Counted from the first letter of the stretch, positions 1 through 4,775 are shown. The stretch is 6,704 nucleotides of DNA from Thermoplasmatota archaeon (GCA_022866015.1 JALHTX010000319.1:1-6704); one strand, 5' to 3'. Notes: generated from the letters alone by a model not told the origin. Numbers and translations are program-made.

Positions 1-847
1 CAGTTGCATTTGCTTTACAGTTGGTAAAGTCTGTTTCGGTACCTATATCAGCTGAAGAATCAATATTAGAGGAATTAATATCTATTGGATGTTTATGCAT
101 TACTGTTGGAGTTCTAGTGGTAAATGTAAATGTTTTTACTGCTGATTTTCCATTTATATCTATCGCGTTAATATACCAGGTATAATTTGTGTTTGCTACT
201 AATCCCGAAACATCACAATGAAAATTATTTTCAGTGTATACTTGCATAAGACCAGAGTTACTACCTATATTGGGTTCCGTCTTAATAGTCCAACTAAAAG
301 CATCATTATCCGGGTCAGAAATAGTTATGTTTAACGATGTAAGAGTTCTAGGTACACTAGTCTCATCATTATATGGGTCTGGTGAACAAATAATTGGAGA
401 TCTATTTTTAATTAATGTTTTTCCCATCATGACAATCGAATTACTATTAACATCGATCACTTGCACCTCCACCGAATAATCTATTTCATTAATATTTCCA
501 CTCAGATTACATACTAATTGTTCTCCCATATCCCAATATTTATCGTTTGCATCTAAATAAGCCCCTACTTTAAAACTCTTACATAACGTATTATTAATAA
601 GTATTCGTACCTCCGTATTCAACTCAAGTGGTTTTCCACCAACATGGGTTAAAGTAAGATTTTTATCATTAAGAGAATAAGCAATGTTTGCATTTGGTGT
701 TGGTGGTGAATATGGAGTACTTAAAATCATAGTATAGACAATAGAAAATAGTGTCACAGAAATCCCTAACAAAAGAATTGTTCCAACAACTTCACTTACT
801 GCAGAATCCTTATTATTCTTTTTCCTCTTTATAAACGATTTTTTCAT
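1..847 (-). CDS. Pilin-like secreted surface protein, partial (C-terminus off window)
   Basis: The frame is open from the ATG at 847 to the window edge: 282 codons with no stop. After a basic N-terminus (residues 1-14, rich in K) comes the segment AVSEVVGTILLLGISVTLF at residues 16-34. This is the archaeal type IV pilin N-terminal pattern (Pilin_N, formerly DUF1628), with a class III signal peptide probably cut near residue 15 by a FlaK/PibD-type peptidase. Residues about 52-90 contain LTLTHVGGKPLEL, typical of the pilin-like beta domain. Residues about 165-262 look like a fibronectin III/Ig-like domain (ITISDPDNDAFSW, then TNYTWYINAID), and another may start at the edge. Likely a membrane-anchored or pilus-associated surface protein. 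It starts 3 bases after the stop of the small gene upstream, with a weak GGTG ribosome site inside that gene, so coupled translation is likely. Family call firm, exact role unknown. Confidence 0.85.
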   Translation of the reverse strand, partial: MKKSFIKRKKNNKDSAVSEVVGTILLLGISVTLFSIVYTMILSTPYSPPTPNANIAYSLNDKNLTLTHVGGKPLELNTEVRILINNTLCKSFKVGAYLDANDKYWDMGEQLVCNLSGNINEIDYSVEVQVIDVNSNSIVMMGKTLIKNRSPIICSPDPYNDETSVPRTLTSLNITISDPDNDAFSWTIKTEPNIGSNSGLMQVYTENNFHCDVSGLVANTNYTWYINAIDINGKSAVKTFTFTTRTPTVMHKHPIDINSSNIDSSADIGTETDFTNCKANAT

Positions 848-850
848 ATT

Positions 851-1132
851 TTATACACCAATGAAAAATTTTAATATGAATAAGCTTACTAACATTATGA
901 TAAGCACATGTTTTATGCTAGATTCAAGAACATGTTCTAATGACTCTGTTTTATTTTTTATGATGTTAATGTCTTTTTGTATAGTATGATTATATGTTCC
1001 TCTTTTTTGTTTATATGCCGATTTATTCCAATGGGCATTTAATAAAAAATTTTCATTAACTACTAAAGATGAGAGTAATATTAATGAAAACTGATTATTA
1101 ATGCATCTGTTATATTTCTCCATCCACCTCAT
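851..1132 (-). CDS. Small hypothetical protein with C-terminal membrane helix
   Basis: A 93-residue protein I do not recognise. Residues 1-70 are polar, with a possible helical stretch near 52-72 (IQKDINIIKNKTESLEHVLE). The C-terminus (about residues 74-92, HVLIIMLVSLFILKFFIGV) is one hydrophobic helix, suggesting a tail-anchored protein facing the cytoplasm. Its stop lies 3 bases before the pilin-like gene, so it is probably the first gene of a two-gene transcript. A TATA-like box (TTTATATATA read on this strand, 1160-1151) sits about 24 bases ahead of the ATG, which fits a leaderless mRNA beginning at or next to the start codon. A second ATG (codon 4) is directly preceded by GAGGTGG, but that spacing is too short for a normal ribosome site. 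The promoter and the spacing to the pilin gene are the main evidence that it is real. Confidence 0.55.
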   Translation of the reverse strand: MRWMEKYNRCINNQFSLILLSSLVVNENFLLNAHWNKSAYKQKRGTYNHTIQKDINIIKNKTESLEHVLESSIKHVLIIMLVSLFILKFFIGV

Positions 1133-1150
1133 TATACTAAAACATCTAAA

Positions 1151-1160
1151 TATATATAAA
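1151..1160 (-). promoter_or_regulatory. TATA box of the pilin two-gene unit
   Basis: TTTATATATA on the minus strand, about 24 bases before the ATG at 1132. This is the usual archaeal TATA-to-start distance for a leaderless transcript. The rest of 1161-1360 is AT-rich and holds a T9-10 run at 1210-1219 but no open frame or structure I can support. Confidence 0.5.
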
Positions 1161-1360
1161 ACTATTTATGCTATTTACGGTGTTAATAATTAAATATAAA
1201 AAGTTATAATTTTTTTTTTAAAGATGTATTAAATAAGGTATGAGAATATTATATTAGTATCAGTTCTTTTAATCAATTTAGATATTGAACTTAGTAGATA
1301 TCTGACTTTGATAGAAGCAAAATCTATTAATTCTACTACGGATAGCGACTTTAATAAAAA

Positions 1361-1433
1361 GGATCTGTAGTGTAGCTGGATATCACAGAGGCCTCCGGAG
1401 CCTCTAACCCGGGTTCGATTCCCGGCAGATCCG
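1361..1433 (+). tRNA. tRNA-Arg (anticodon CCG)
   Basis: A complete cloverleaf can be drawn. The acceptor stem is GGATCTG (1361-1367) with CAGATCC (1426-1432), 7 of 7 pairs, with discriminator G at 1433. The D arm is GTG/CAC at 1370-1372 and 1384-1386. The anticodon stem is GAGGC/GCCTC (1388-1392 and 1400-1404), with loop CTCCGGA and anticodon CCG at 1395-1397, reading the Arg codon CGG. The variable loop has 4 bases. The T arm is CCGGG-TTCGATT-CCCGG (1409-1425). No CCA is encoded and there is no intron. T-rich sequence follows (for example 1466-1491) and could end transcription. The 3' part, from the last base of the anticodon stem onward, is repeated exactly at 4112-4155, so this tRNA is an integration target that stayed intact after insertion. 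Confidence 0.95.
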
Positions 1434-1435
1434 TT
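1392..1435 (+). repeat. att copy 1 (inside the intact tRNA-Arg)
   Basis: This 44-bp stretch runs from the end of the anticodon stem through the tRNA 3' end plus two bases. It is identical to 4112-4155. Identity ends sharply on both sides (G1391 against T4111; T1436 against A4156). An att site covering the anticodon loop to the 3' end is the usual form for SSV-type archaeal tyrosine integrases. Confidence 0.9.
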
Positions 1436-1673
1436 TTCTCCATAAGGATAAGCATTATTTCCGCTTACTTTTTGGTTGTTTTGTTTTTGTTGTGAATATG
1501 TATTGTGTGAATCATTAAATGATTTTTTTCAATTAAGCGATAACGAACAAGTTGCAGTATACATAGGGGTATCCATACTGCATCCATGTAGTACCAATAT
1601 AAATATGGTATTTGCCGTATGTTTTTAGAGAAAGATTTATTAATTAAACTTAACATGTGTTAATTTGGAGGAG

Positions 1674-1721
1674 TTGATTGGTATATCATTTTTATTACTA
1701 TGCCTTTCCTTTACCAATCAA
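1674..1721. repeat. Inverted repeat TTGATTGGTA / TACCAATCAA
   Basis: Arms of 10 bp, fully complementary, at 1674-1683 and 1712-1721, separated by 28 bases. It follows GGAGG at 1667-1671. A frame starting with TTG at 1674 runs to TAG at 1839-1841 (55 codons, hydrophobic start LIGISFLLLCLSF), but the ribosome-site spacing of 2 bases is poor. I therefore report the repeat, not a gene. It could be an operator, a transcript hairpin or the scar of a small insertion. Confidence 0.45.
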
Positions 1722-1778
1722 TTAACCCATATTTTTCTCTTAAATAATTTAAATATATTTCTTCAAATTAGAAATGGC

Positions 1779-1811
1779 TTTAAACAAACAATTGATTTGA
1801 AAAAATCAAAT
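1779..1811. promoter_or_regulatory. Shared motif copy 1 with adjoining 6-bp hairpin
   Basis: The first of three copies of a 24-base motif starting TTTAAACAAACAA and ending GAAA (1779-1802). The others are at 2484-2507 and 3118-3141. Here it overlaps a perfect inverted repeat ATTTGA-AAAAA-TCAAAT (1795-1811) that the other copies lack. Unlike those copies it lies about 100 bases from the next start, so it is probably not the core promoter of the 1905 gene. A regulator site or a duplication boundary are both possible. Confidence 0.5.
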
Positions 1812-1860
1812 ATAATTTTACAACATATTTTTCAAAATTAGGTAACAATTATTAAATAAT

Positions 1861-1897
1861 ATTTATATAGTCATAAGTATATAAAACGGATTAGGTG
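1861..1897 (+). promoter_or_regulatory. Promoter and ribosome site of first DUF4382 gene
   Basis: TATA-like ATTTATATAG at 1861-1870 would place the transcript start near 1890, leaving a short leader that includes AGGTG at 1893-1897, 7 bases before the ATG at 1905. A second TATA-like stretch (AGTATATAAAAC, about 1876-1887) is too close to the start codon to leave room for that ribosome site. Confidence 0.45.
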
Positions 1898-1904
1898 TTA
1901 TGAA

Positions 1905-2429
1905 ATGATAAAATATTTATTACTACTAATGATGATTGGAGCAGCCATTGGATCCAATTCTTTTAATCATTATCTCCAACCGGTAACTGGACAGTTAGTC
2001 CTGAATATCACCGACGCTCCAGGTGATTTAAATATCACTCATGCGAATATCACTATATCTCAGGTAAAGGTTCATCGGAATGCAGCGGTTAATAATACTA
2101 CTGCTGGTTGGTACACATTGGTGAACAAATCACAGACCTTTGATCTTATTGCATTACAAAATGTCACAGAGTTTTTCGGAAGCGTAAATCTCAGTGCAGG
2201 ATGGTACACCCAAATTCGATTAGTTGTTGAGAAAGTTGTTCTCACAATCGATGGTGTTGAGTATGACTGCAAGATCCCATCCAATACCATAAAACTGATC
2301 ACACCGTTCAATATATCTGCAAATAATAAAATAAATCTAACCATGGACTATGACGTTCAGAAATCAGTGCATGAGACAGGAAACAACAAATTCATGTTCA
2401 AACCGACTATAAAAATAATTCAAGGATAA
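1905..2429 (+). CDS. DUF4382 domain secreted protein (paralog 1, no lipobox)
   Basis: A protein of 174 residues: a hydrophobic signal segment (about residues 4-16), then a full DUF4382 beta domain (about 28-172). Landmarks are GQLVLNITDAPGDL, ITISQVKVH, TFDLIALQN, GWYTQIRL, the segment after IDGVEYDCKIPSNT, and the C-terminal HETGNNKFMFKPTIKI. DUF4382 proteins are usually anchored surface lipoproteins; their function is unknown. This copy lacks the lipobox cysteine found in its neighbour at 2530: SNSFNHYLQ stands where the neighbour has SGCLQ. It is therefore either released or held by an uncleaved signal helix. About ten N-x-S/T sequons suggest heavy archaeal N-glycosylation. The two copies are close paralogs across the whole domain and end identically in IKIIQG. 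The start is supported by AGGTG 7 bases upstream. Confidence 0.85.
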   Translation: MIKYLLLLMMIGAAIGSNSFNHYLQPVTGQLVLNITDAPGDLNITHANITISQVKVHRNAAVNNTTAGWYTLVNKSQTFDLIALQNVTEFFGSVNLSAGWYTQIRLVVEKVVLTIDGVEYDCKIPSNTIKLITPFNISANNKINLTMDYDVQKSVHETGNNKFMFKPTIKIIQG

Positions 2430-2430
2430 T

Positions 2431-2455
2431 CTTTTTACTTTTTTTTATTTTATCA
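2431..2455 (+). terminator. T-rich terminator after first DUF4382 gene
   Basis: Directly after the stop codon region come T5, T9 and T4 tracts broken by single A and C bases. Archaeal RNA polymerase commonly stops at such tracts without a hairpin. A near-identical tract follows the second copy. Confidence 0.55.
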
Positions 2456-2483
2456 TTTATTAAACAATTATTAAGCAGAAGTT

Positions 2484-2507
2484 TTTAAACAAACAATTGT
2501 TACGAAA
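2484..2507 (+). promoter_or_regulatory. Shared motif copy 2 = promoter of second DUF4382 gene
   Basis: TTTAAACAAACAATTG followed by GAAA. The T-rich/TTTAAA part acts as a plausible TATA box 40-45 bases before the ATG at 2530. That leaves a leader of about 19 bases carrying GAGGAAGG (2516-2523) as ribosome site. Confidence 0.55.
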
Positions 2508-2529
2508 TTGTAGTTGAGGAAGGAAAAAT

Positions 2530-3060
2530 ATGAAAAAAATATTGATATTAGTCATACTAGTAGCACTTATAGGAGCTATTGCTTTTAGTGGTTGTCTCCA
2601 AACTGGAACGGGATTGTTAGTCCTTAAAATCAGTGATAAACCAGGTGATTTGAACATCACTAGAGCAAATTTGACAATCTCTCAAATAAGAGTTCATCTG
2701 GGTGCAAGTGATGTGAATGACTCTAATGTGACAGGATGGTATACCGTAGTTAACAAATCACAGATCTTTGATCTTATGACTCTACAAAATAATGTAACAG
2801 AAGAACTTGGTATCGTAAATCTTAGTCCAGGATTGTATACCCAGATTCGATTATATATAGAGAAAGCGGTACTTACGATCGATGGTGTTGAATATGATTG
2901 TAAAATCCCATCCAATACTATAAAACTAATAACTCCATTTCAAATATCAGCGGATAACACGACAACTATAACCTTGGACTTTGATATATGGGAATCAGTA
3001 CATGAGACAGGTAACGGTAATTACACGTTTAAACCAACAATTAAAATAATTCAAGGATAA
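2530..3060 (+). CDS. DUF4382 domain lipoprotein (paralog 2)
   Basis: A protein of 176 residues. The lipoprotein signal is residues 1-22 with lipobox FSGC, so Cys22 is the likely lipid anchor and the domain faces outward. The DUF4382 domain spans about residues 28-174 and shares its landmarks with paralog 1: GLLVLKISDKPGDLNITRANL, FDLMTLQN, GLYTQIRLYIEKAVLTIDG, the shared YDCKIPSNTIKLITPF, and HETGNGNYTFKPTIKIIQG. Identity is highest in the second half. Relative to paralog 1 this copy has small insertions (for example near residues 60-70, SDVNDSNVTG). It is rich in N-x-S/T sequons. The start is fixed by GAGGAAGG 6 bases upstream and by the signal peptide. Function is unknown; a cell-surface ligand-binding or structural role is the usual guess for the family. 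Confidence 0.9.
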   Translation: MKKILILVILVALIGAIAFSGCLQTGTGLLVLKISDKPGDLNITRANLTISQIRVHLGASDVNDSNVTGWYTVVNKSQIFDLMTLQNNVTEELGIVNLSPGLYTQIRLYIEKAVLTIDGVEYDCKIPSNTIKLITPFQISADNTTTITLDFDIWESVHETGNGNYTFKPTIKIIQG

Positions 3061-3083
3061 TCTTTTTTCTTTTTTTTATTTTA
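3061..3083 (+). terminator. T-rich terminator after second DUF4382 gene
   Basis: T6, T9 and T4 tracts directly after the TAA; the duplicate of the tract after the first copy. Confidence 0.55.
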
Positions 3084-3117
3084 TCATTTATTAAACATAT
3101 TTTTAAAAAGTGAAGTT

Positions 3118-3141
3118 TTTAAACAAACAAATGTTTTGAAA
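3118..3141 (+). promoter_or_regulatory. Shared motif copy 3 = promoter of zinc-ribbon/lipoprotein pair
   Basis: TTTAAACAAACAAATG then GAAA. The TATA-like GTTTTTAAAC (3115-3124) predicts a transcript start at about 3143-3149. That leaves a leader of about 20 bases if the TTG at 3167 is the start. Confidence 0.5.
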
Positions 3142-3166
3142 TAATTATTTGAGAGCGGTACAAGTA

Positions 3167-3424
3167 TTGATAAAATGCGAATACTGTGGTAAAAAAATTA
3201 GTTTTTTAGAGCATAAATTGAAATGGATAGGAGGCGGTAAAGCATTACATAACGCTTGTACTACATCCTATTATGCAATATTAAATTCTATAACTGAATT
3301 TGAAAAAAAACAGAATGCAATGCAACAACAGCAAAACATTACAAGTAATAGAAATTGTCCAAAATGTGGACGTGAAATACTTTTTGATGCAAGTATCTGT
3401 CCTTATTGTGTACATAATTTTTGA
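3167..3424 (+). CDS. Two-site zinc-ribbon protein
   Basis: A protein of 85 residues with two metal sites. The N-terminal site is CEYCGK (residues 4-7) with a later HNAC, a CxxC...HxxC arrangement. The C-terminal site is CPKCGREILFDASICPYC, a classic CxxC-CxxC zinc ribbon. A polar Q/K-rich linker lies between them. No signal peptide, so it is cytoplasmic; a nucleic-acid or protein-binding role is possible but not shown. The start is uncertain: the frame also opens at TTG 3149. I prefer TTG 3167 because lining up the leader with that of the 2530 gene places TTGAGAGCGG opposite TTGAGGAAGG and TTG 3167 opposite the ATG there. It ends 11 bases before the next gene and is probably co-transcribed with it. 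Confidence 0.75.
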   Translation: MIKCEYCGKKISFLEHKLKWIGGGKALHNACTTSYYAILNSITEFEKKQNAMQQQQNITSNRNCPKCGREILFDASICPYCVHNF

Positions 3425-3435
3425 GTGAATAAAAT

Positions 3436-3903
3436 ATGAAAAAACAACTAATGATAGTTGGAATTATTATCATACTTCTAATAGTTGGATTAAGTGGATG
3501 CAATGAGCAATCAAACAATGAAAATACAAATAACAAATATTCAAATTATGTTCAACTTTCGAATATTACAATAATTACATTTTGGAATTTTGCATCCACC
3601 AATATCCCTAGTGGTTCGCATGATGGTATCTATCATAATTATCCATCTGATTGTTATTCTGTATTCTTTATAATAAGTGGTACAGTAACAAATATAGCAG
3701 ACAAACCAATAGATTTAGTTGAATTAGTTGTGAAATTCTATGATGATAATAATAATTATATAGCATCAACATTCGGGACTAGTGTAACAGGCTTATATTT
3801 AGGAGAATCTGGAAGTTTTCAAGCCAGACTTTCCAAAGTAGCATATTTCGACCACATCTCTGACTATAAAGTAGAAGTTACAAATGTAGTTTTCCATCAG
3901 TGA
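3436..3903 (+). CDS. FxLYD-like domain lipoprotein
   Basis: A protein of 155 residues. The lipoprotein signal is residues 1-22 (MKKQLMIVGIIIILLIVGLSGC), with Cys22 as probable anchor, followed by an Asn-rich linker (about 23-40). The second half (about 75-152) fits an FxLYD-type beta-sandwich: FIISGTVTNIADKPIDLVEL, VVKFYDDNNNYIAS, a turn, SGSFQARL, and DYKVEVTNV at the end. This family is common in bacterial and archaeal lipoproteins of unknown task. It lies 11 bases after the zinc-ribbon gene with GAGTG as a weak ribosome site. It is the third exported protein in this short element. Confidence 0.8.
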   Translation: MKKQLMIVGIIIILLIVGLSGCNEQSNNENTNNKYSNYVQLSNITIITFWNFASTNIPSGSHDGIYHNYPSDCYSVFFIISGTVTNIADKPIDLVELVVKFYDDNNNYIASTFGTSVTGLYLGESGSFQARLSKVAYFDHISDYKVEVTNVVFHQ

Positions 3904-3949
3904 TGGAATAATATAATTTTGAAATTGTAGTTTTAAGGGAGAAAAAAGA

Positions 3950-3994
3950 ATGGTGAAAAACTATAATTATAACTATACGTATATAATAACATGA
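3950..3994 (+). CDS. Possible 14-residue leader peptide ahead of the RHH ORF
   Basis: ATG-to-TGA frame MVKNYNYNYTYIIT. It is preceded by AAGGGAG (3935-3941) at good ribosome-site spacing, whereas the following gene has no ribosome site of its own. Its TGA overlaps the next ATG as ATGA, the classic form of translational coupling. The peptide is low in complexity and has no known relative, so it may serve only to bring ribosomes to the downstream start, or it may be chance. Confidence 0.35.
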   Translation: MVKNYNYNYTYIIT

Positions 3995-4164
3995 AACAAA
4001 AACTAACTCTTACCATAGACGAAGACGTACTCCAAAATGTTAAAAAATCAGGTATAAATATAAGTAAAACAGTAGAAAATTTTCTTAAATATGGCGCTTA
4101 TTTCAGACCCTCCTCCGGAGCCTCTAACCCGGGTTCGATTCCCGGCAGATCCGTTATTTTTTAA
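3991..4164 (+). CDS. Ribbon-helix-helix ORF reading into att: probable integrase N-terminal fragment int(N)
   Basis: A product of 57 residues. Residues 1-35 (MKQKLTLTIDEDVLQNVKK, then INISKTVENFLKYG) are a ribbon-helix-helix fold like those in CopG/CcdA-type regulators. From about residue 41 the frame is simply the tRNA 3' half (SSGASNPGSIPGRS), ending at a TAA 9 bases after the 44-bp att repeat. In SSV-type archaeal integrases the att site lies inside int, and integration splits the gene into a short int(N) and a longer catalytic int(C); a small RHH-like start fused to tRNA-derived codons fits int(N). In a re-closed circle this frame would continue into 1436-1492 and end after 19 more codons, with no recombinase domain. 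The alternative is a stand-alone RHH regulator truncated by the insertion. Confidence 0.6.
   Translation: MKQKLTLTIDEDVLQNVKKSGINISKTVENFLKYGAYFRPSSGASNPGSIPGRSVIF
4112..4155 (+). repeat. att copy 2 (orphan tRNA-Arg 3' half)
   Basis: An exact 44-bp copy of 1392-1435 without the 5' half of the tRNA, so it cannot form a cloverleaf. It marks the right end of the integrated element. The antisense open frame here (NNGSAGNRTRVRG) is the familiar artefact of translating a tRNA backwards. Confidence 0.9.
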
Positions 4165-4184
4165 GAGGATATTTTGTTTAATAA

Positions 4185-4225
4185 TGTTAAAAAAAATTTT
4201 TAATAAAATAAAGAAAAAATAGGGA
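4185..4225 (-). terminator. T-rich terminator of the four-helix membrane protein gene
   Basis: On the minus strand, downstream of the stop at 4230, the sequence reads as repeated T tracts (complement of the A-rich runs around 4188-4220, including AAAAAAAATTTTT). Suitable for archaeal oligo-T termination, just before the element boundary. Confidence 0.45.
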
Positions 4226-4229
4226 AAGA

Positions 4230-4652
4230 TTATTTGTCTTTTCCCATATCCCATACGGCTTTTATTGCTAGTATACCAACAGCTGGTGCAACAAATATTG
4301 AAAGGGCCATTGATATTCCGGATAATAAGGAACCAATCCATGGGGTTATTAAATTATTCCAACCTACGAATACTCCGCCCATAACAACTATTGCTATTCC
4401 AGCTAATAAAAATCCGGGGGTTTCGTTTTTTGTTATAGTACCTTTACCAAGAGCAGCTAATATTCCTATGATTGCTCCAATTGCTGCTAATACCCATGCA
4501 ATTATGCCACCAGTGTCTGTACCAAAGAAACCAGTTGAGTATGATTTTCCTTCAATAGTGTATGCTTGGTATAGTCCAACAATTAGTGCTATTATTATTC
4601 CTATTATAAATGCCCAAGTTCCTATTTTACTCATCATTTTACTTTCAGCCAT
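4230..4652 (-). CDS. Four-helix integral membrane protein, function unknown
   Basis: A protein of 140 residues, mostly membrane. The predicted helices are about 12-29 (WAFIIGIIIALIVGLYQ), 47-68 (GGIIAWVLAAIGAIIGILA), 79-100 (TPGFLLAGIAIVVMGGVFVG) and 108-132 (SLLSGISMALSIFVAP). The ends are charged (MAESKMMSK and DMGKDK), and a Gly/Ser-rich loop lies between helices 1 and 2. I believe small membrane proteins of this kind recur in archaea but cannot name a family or role. It stands alone: GAGGAG (4667-4662) lies 9 bases before the ATG, and a TATA box (TTTATATAT, 4716-4708) gives a leader of about 34 bases. It lies outside the integrated element, so it is probably part of the host chromosome. 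Confidence 0.85.
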   Translation of the reverse strand: MAESKMMSKIGTWAFIIGIIIALIVGLYQAYTIEGKSYSTGFFGTDTGGIIAWVLAAIGAIIGILAALGKGTITKNETPGFLLAGIAIVVMGGVFVGWNNLITPWIGSLLSGISMALSIFVAPAVGILAIKAVWDMGKDK

Positions 4653-4707
4653 CTTAATCTTCTCCTCAATATTTCTCCTTTTATATTTCTATGAAAATTC
4701 TTTGGAG

Positions 4708-4716
4708 ATATATAAA
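4708..4716 (-). promoter_or_regulatory. TATA box of the four-helix protein gene
   Basis: TTTATATAT on the minus strand, predicting a start near 4686-4690 and a short leader with GAGGAG before the ATG at 4652. Confidence 0.5.
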
Positions 4717-4775
4717 TGTTTTGTATTTAAGGTATTGATAACTCTTCGTTGAAATGGAAAAAATCTCTTGTTTAA

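Larger units (their letters stand above)
1436..1904. other. Gene-poor left arm of the integrated element
   Basis: This stretch of about 470 bases holds no gene I can defend. It is where an integrase C-terminal piece would be expected, but no frame shows recombinase residues. A minus-strand open frame at 1465-1656 (63 codons) has no ribosome site or recognisable motif and is left out. The stretch does contain an inverted repeat (1674-1683 with 1712-1721), a weak TTG-start frame at 1674-1841, the first copy of the TTTAAACAAACAA motif at 1779-1802, a hairpin at 1795-1811 and the promoter of the first DUF4382 gene. Confidence 0.6.
2412..2507 (+). repeat. Intergenic repeat copy A: gene end, T-rich terminator, promoter motif
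   Basis: From the last codons of the first DUF4382 gene through the T-rich tract (2431-2455) to the motif at 2484-2507. It closely matches 3043-3141, with small indels only between the T tract and the motif. The T-rich part is a plausible archaeal oligo-T terminator. GTTTTTAAAC (2481-2490) is a TATA-like box that would start a transcript near 2511. The tandem duplication therefore includes the regulatory spacer, not only the coding region. Confidence 0.7.
3043..3141 (+). repeat. Intergenic repeat copy B: gene end, T-rich terminator, promoter motif
   Basis: The second copy of the spacer at 2412-2507. It again joins the shared gene end, a T-rich stop (3061-3083) and the TTTAAACAAACAA motif (3118-3141), but here it drives an unrelated gene, the zinc-ribbon protein. 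This arrangement is expected if a unit of about 630 bp (gene plus spacer) was duplicated in tandem. Confidence 0.7.
1392..4155 (+). mobile_element. tRNA-integrated element (2.72 kb), probably immobile remnant
   Basis: Two identical 44-bp att copies 2720 bases apart bound this stretch. The left copy completes a tRNA-Arg; the right copy is the tRNA 3' half alone. Contents in order: a gene-poor AT-rich lead, two tandem DUF4382 proteins, a zinc-ribbon protein, an FxLYD-like lipoprotein and the N-terminal ribbon-helix-helix piece of a presumed split integrase reading into the right att. In SSV-type integration the catalytic piece should start directly after the left att, continuing the same frame. 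Here that frame continues only 19 codons past the att, to a TGA at 1493-1495, and no recombinase motif is visible. The element has therefore probably lost its recombinase by deletion or decay, or depends on one supplied elsewhere. The boundaries are seen directly; the mechanism is inferred. Confidence 0.8.

Noticed and set aside
234..479. 81-codon plus-strand frame inside the pilin-like gene
   Set aside because: Antisense to a long minus-strand frame with clear pilin and Fn3-like features, and no start signal.
1465..1656. 63-codon minus-strand frame (IRQIPYLYWYYMDAVW...)
   Set aside because: No promoter, ribosome site or recognisable motif; I looked for a broken transposase or recombinase and could not support one.
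2072..2344. Minus-strand frames inside both DUF4382 genes (also 2694-2915)
   Set aside because: They share sequence with each other only because the plus-strand genes are paralogs; antisense shadows.
4048..4341. 97-codon minus-strand frame with GNRTRVRG
   Set aside because: It reads the att/tRNA remnant backwards and overlaps the membrane protein gene; this motif is a known artefact of translating tRNA sequence.
4234..4752. 172-codon plus-strand frame opposite the four-helix membrane gene
   Set aside because: It is the antisense shadow of the 4230-4652 gene. It is proline/isoleucine-rich, with no ribosome site or family signal, whereas the minus-strand gene has promoter, ribosome site and clean membrane helices.
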